Source: JAGOBX01 sp017999075 [NCBI: Candidatus Babelota bacterium] (GTDB lineage: Bacteria > JAGOBX01). Taken from it: a stretch of 16,911 nt of DNA. Where the stretch lies: the NCBI GenBank assembly GCA_017999075.1, contig JAGOBX010000017.1:1-16911 (forward strand). The letters are read 5' to 3'. Position numbers and translations under genes: made by a program. The notes under the pieces were generated by a model, which was not told where the DNA came from, searched no databases, and was given only the letters and a program-made list of their open reading frames with translations. Shown piece by piece: positions 15,132-16,911 of this stretch (position 1 is its first letter; every line of letters starts with the position of its first letter).

Positions 15132-16911
15132 ATGGGTGGATATATTTCTAAATCCAATGATTTGAAAATAGGCAAAGGAACATTTTTAAAAATATTAACT
15201 TTTGCAAATATATTATTTCTTTTATTTCCGCTGTTTTTGCTAGCTGCATTTTCTTTTAATTCTTCAAGATATTTAAACAATTGGGATAGTTTTTCTTTCA
15301 AATGGTATAAAAGTATTTTTCATGATGAAACATGGTTAATAAGTATAAAAAACTCAATTTTAATCGCATTTGTAAATACTGTTGTATCTACTATTTTTGG
15401 AACTATGGGGGCTCTTGCTCTCGGAAAATATAATTTTAAAGGCAAACCTTTTTTTCAAAATCTGCTGTATATTCCGATCATTCTGCCTGAAATAATTTTT
15501 GCTATAGCATTACTTGTATTTTTCGTTATGTTAAATCTTCCATTAGGAATTATTACTATAATTTGTTCTCACGTTACTTTCAGTATACCTTTTGTCATAA
15601 TAATCGTGCTTACAAGAATCATAAACTTTGATTTAACTCTTGAAGAAGCCAGCCTGGATTTAGGCGCAAACAGATGGCAGACATTCAAAAATGTAATTTT
15701 ACCAGGTATTTATCCGGCTATAATTTCAGCTGCTATATTCGCATTTACTTTAAGTTTCGACGATTTCATTATAACATTTTTCACAGCAGGAACAGGAGTT
15801 TCAACTTTGCCTCTTAAAATATATTCAATGCTTACTAAAATCGGCATAACTCCTGTTATAAACGCAGTTTCAACCATAATGATAACTATTACATTCCTTA
15901 TACTGATTTTAATAACTGCATTTCAGAAAAACGAAAAAGCCGCTAAAATAGGATTAGTTATAGCGGCTATTTTTTCTTTAGCAATAATATCCGTCCTCTT
16001 TTACACCATATTCGCTCCAAAAAACAAAAATGTTTTGAATATTGCAAACTGGGGCGATTATATGGATCAATCTATCATAAAAGATTTTGAAAATAAAACA
16101 GGAATTAAAGTTGTAGTTGATTTTTTCTCATCAAATGAAGAATTGCTTGCAAAAATGCAGACAGGAGCAGCTGACTTTGATTTAGTGGTTACCAGCAATT
16201 ATATGGTAGATATTATGGTTAAAGAAAAAATGCTTTCAGAAATAAATTATTCAGAAATTCCAAATTATAAATTTATAGATGACAGATTCAAAAAACTGCC
16301 TTATGATCCTACAGGAAAATATTACATCCCTTATACATACGGTTTTTCAGGAATAGGGTATAATTCAAAACTCATAACTGAAGAACTTACCGGATGGGCT
16401 GATTTATGGAATGAAAAATATAAAGGCAAAATTTTAATGCTTGACGATATGACTGAAGTTTTTAGCGCTGCAATGCAGGTTGCAGGCAGTTCTATAACCA
16501 AAAAAGACAAAAAAGTTTTGCAGCAGGCGTTTGAATTATTGGTTAAACAAAAAAAAATAATTTTAAAATATGATTCGAGCACAAGTATAGATATGTTTTT
16601 CAGCGGAGAAGTCAATATAATTCAATCCTGGAGTGGAACAATTTTTAAATTATCATTAGAAAAACCGGAACTTAAATTTGTTCTTCCTAAAGAAGGGTCC
16701 ATGCTGTTTGTGGATAATTTATGTCTTGCGGCCGCATCCAAAAATAAAAACAATGCTCAAAAATTTTTAAATTTTTTAATGGAACCAGCTATATCTGCAA
16801 AAAATATGAATTATATTTTATATGCTATGCCTAATCCTGAAGCAATAAAATTACTTGACAAAAAAATTCAAAACAATAAGATAATTTTTCCTGATTTAAA
16901 TGATTTATCAA
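15132..16911 (+). CDS. potC: PotC permease fused to PotD polyamine-binding protein (partial, runs off the right edge)
   Basis: An uninterrupted frame of 593 codons, still open at the window end. Residues 1-265 are a PotC-type permease with about six helices and an EAA loop (EEASLDLGANRWQTFKNVIL, 171-190). A seventh hydrophobic helix (about 273-294) leads directly into a PotD-like solute-binding domain from about 300. Landmarks are IANWGDYMDQSIIKDF (304-319), FDLVVTSNYMVDIM (349-362), IPYTYGFSGIGYN (399-411), DDMTEVFSAAM (438-448), the W500 loop, FVDNL (526-530) and AMPNPEA (565-571). By recalled alignment to E. coli PotD, many polyamine contacts are kept (W307, Y310, S355, Y357, D439, E442, W500, D528, Y564), but the aromatic at PotD W255 is F526. 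The C-terminal tens of residues are missing. The ATG has only a weak ribosome site, and no upstream in-frame ATG exists after the TAA at 15114. Confidence 0.9.
   Translation, partial: MGGYISKSNDLKIGKGTFLKILTFANILFLLFPLFLLAAFSFNSSRYLNNWDSFSFKWYKSIFHDETWLISIKNSILIAFVNTVVSTIFGTMGALALGKYNFKGKPFFQNLLYIPIILPEIIFAIALLVFFVMLNLPLGIITIICSHVTFSIPFVIIIVLTRIINFDLTLEEASLDLGANRWQTFKNVILPGIYPAIISAAIFAFTLSFDDFIITFFTAGTGVSTLPLKIYSMLTKIGITPVINAVSTIMITITFLILILITAFQKNEKAAKIGLVIAAIFSLAIISVLFYTIFAPKNKNVLNIANWGDYMDQSIIKDFENKTGIKVVVDFFSSNEELLAKMQTGAADFDLVVTSNYMVDIMVKEKMLSEINYSEIPNYKFIDDRFKKLPYDPTGKYYIPYTYGFSGIGYNSKLITEELTGWADLWNEKYKGKILMLDDMTEVFSAAMQVAGSSITKKDKKVLQQAFELLVKQKKIILKYDSSTSIDMFFSGEVNIIQSWSGTIFKLSLEKPELKFVLPKEGSMLFVDNLCLAAASKNKNNAQKFLNFLMEPAISAKNMNYILYAMPNPEAIKLLDKKIQNNKIIFPDLNDLS

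Noticed and set aside
16331-16615. Minus-strand frame of 94 codons opposite the PotD-like domain
   Set aside because: It is antisense to clearly conserved PotD sequence and has no independent support.
15132-16911. Use of TGA as Trp (Mollicutes-like code), suggested by AT-richness and the transporter fusion
   Set aside because: Tryptophans are encoded by TGG throughout, and TGA is the natural stop of rdgB, flhF and the histidine kinase.

Overview
The window is strongly AT-rich, tightly packed bacterial DNA using the standard code: TGG encodes Trp, and TGA ends flhF, rdgB and the histidine kinase. It comes from a flagellated bacterium. The flhA-flhF-flhG-unknown-fliA order recalls flagellar operons of spirochaetes and other deep-branching motile lineages. 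No ribosomal RNA or lineage-specific marker is present, so I leave the phylum open. An AT-rich spirochaete or elusimicrobial relative is possible but not shown.

Layout. (1) 112-2224, plus strand: a two-gene signalling pair, a response regulator with an XRE-type DNA-binding output followed by a soluble REC-PAS-histidine kinase. (2) 10609 down to 2279, minus strand: a long, probably largely co-transcribed cluster. It runs STAS-domain protein, flhA, flhF, flhG, an unrecognised tail-anchored protein of 363 aa, fliA (sigma-28), a small Lys-rich protein of 107 aa, rdgB (XTP/dITP pyrophosphatase) and a VanZ-like membrane protein. Most spacings are 1-20 bases. The exceptions are about 100-base gaps after the STAS gene and after flhG, the latter containing a hairpin. 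(3) 10868-16911, plus strand, divergent from the STAS gene: topA, then potA, potB and a gene encoding PotC and PotD as one polypeptide, running off the right edge.

How it fits together. FlhA is the core of the flagellar export gate, FlhF and FlhG set flagellar position and number, and FliA transcribes late flagellar genes, so the middle block builds and regulates flagella. The 363-aa and 107-aa proteins are probable flagellum-associated proteins by position only. RdgB and the VanZ-like protein look like housekeeping riders on this transcript. The Pot genes encode an ABC importer for polyamines.

Most interesting points: the PotC-PotD fusion with a Trp-to-Phe change in its predicted ligand pocket; a FlhG whose second A'-motif aspartate is replaced by asparagine; the unknown tail-anchored protein between flhG and fliA; and the receiver-XRE regulator paired with a soluble kinase carrying its own receiver. 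I see no mobile element, CRISPR array, tRNA or rRNA, and no gene-free stretch over 300 bases.
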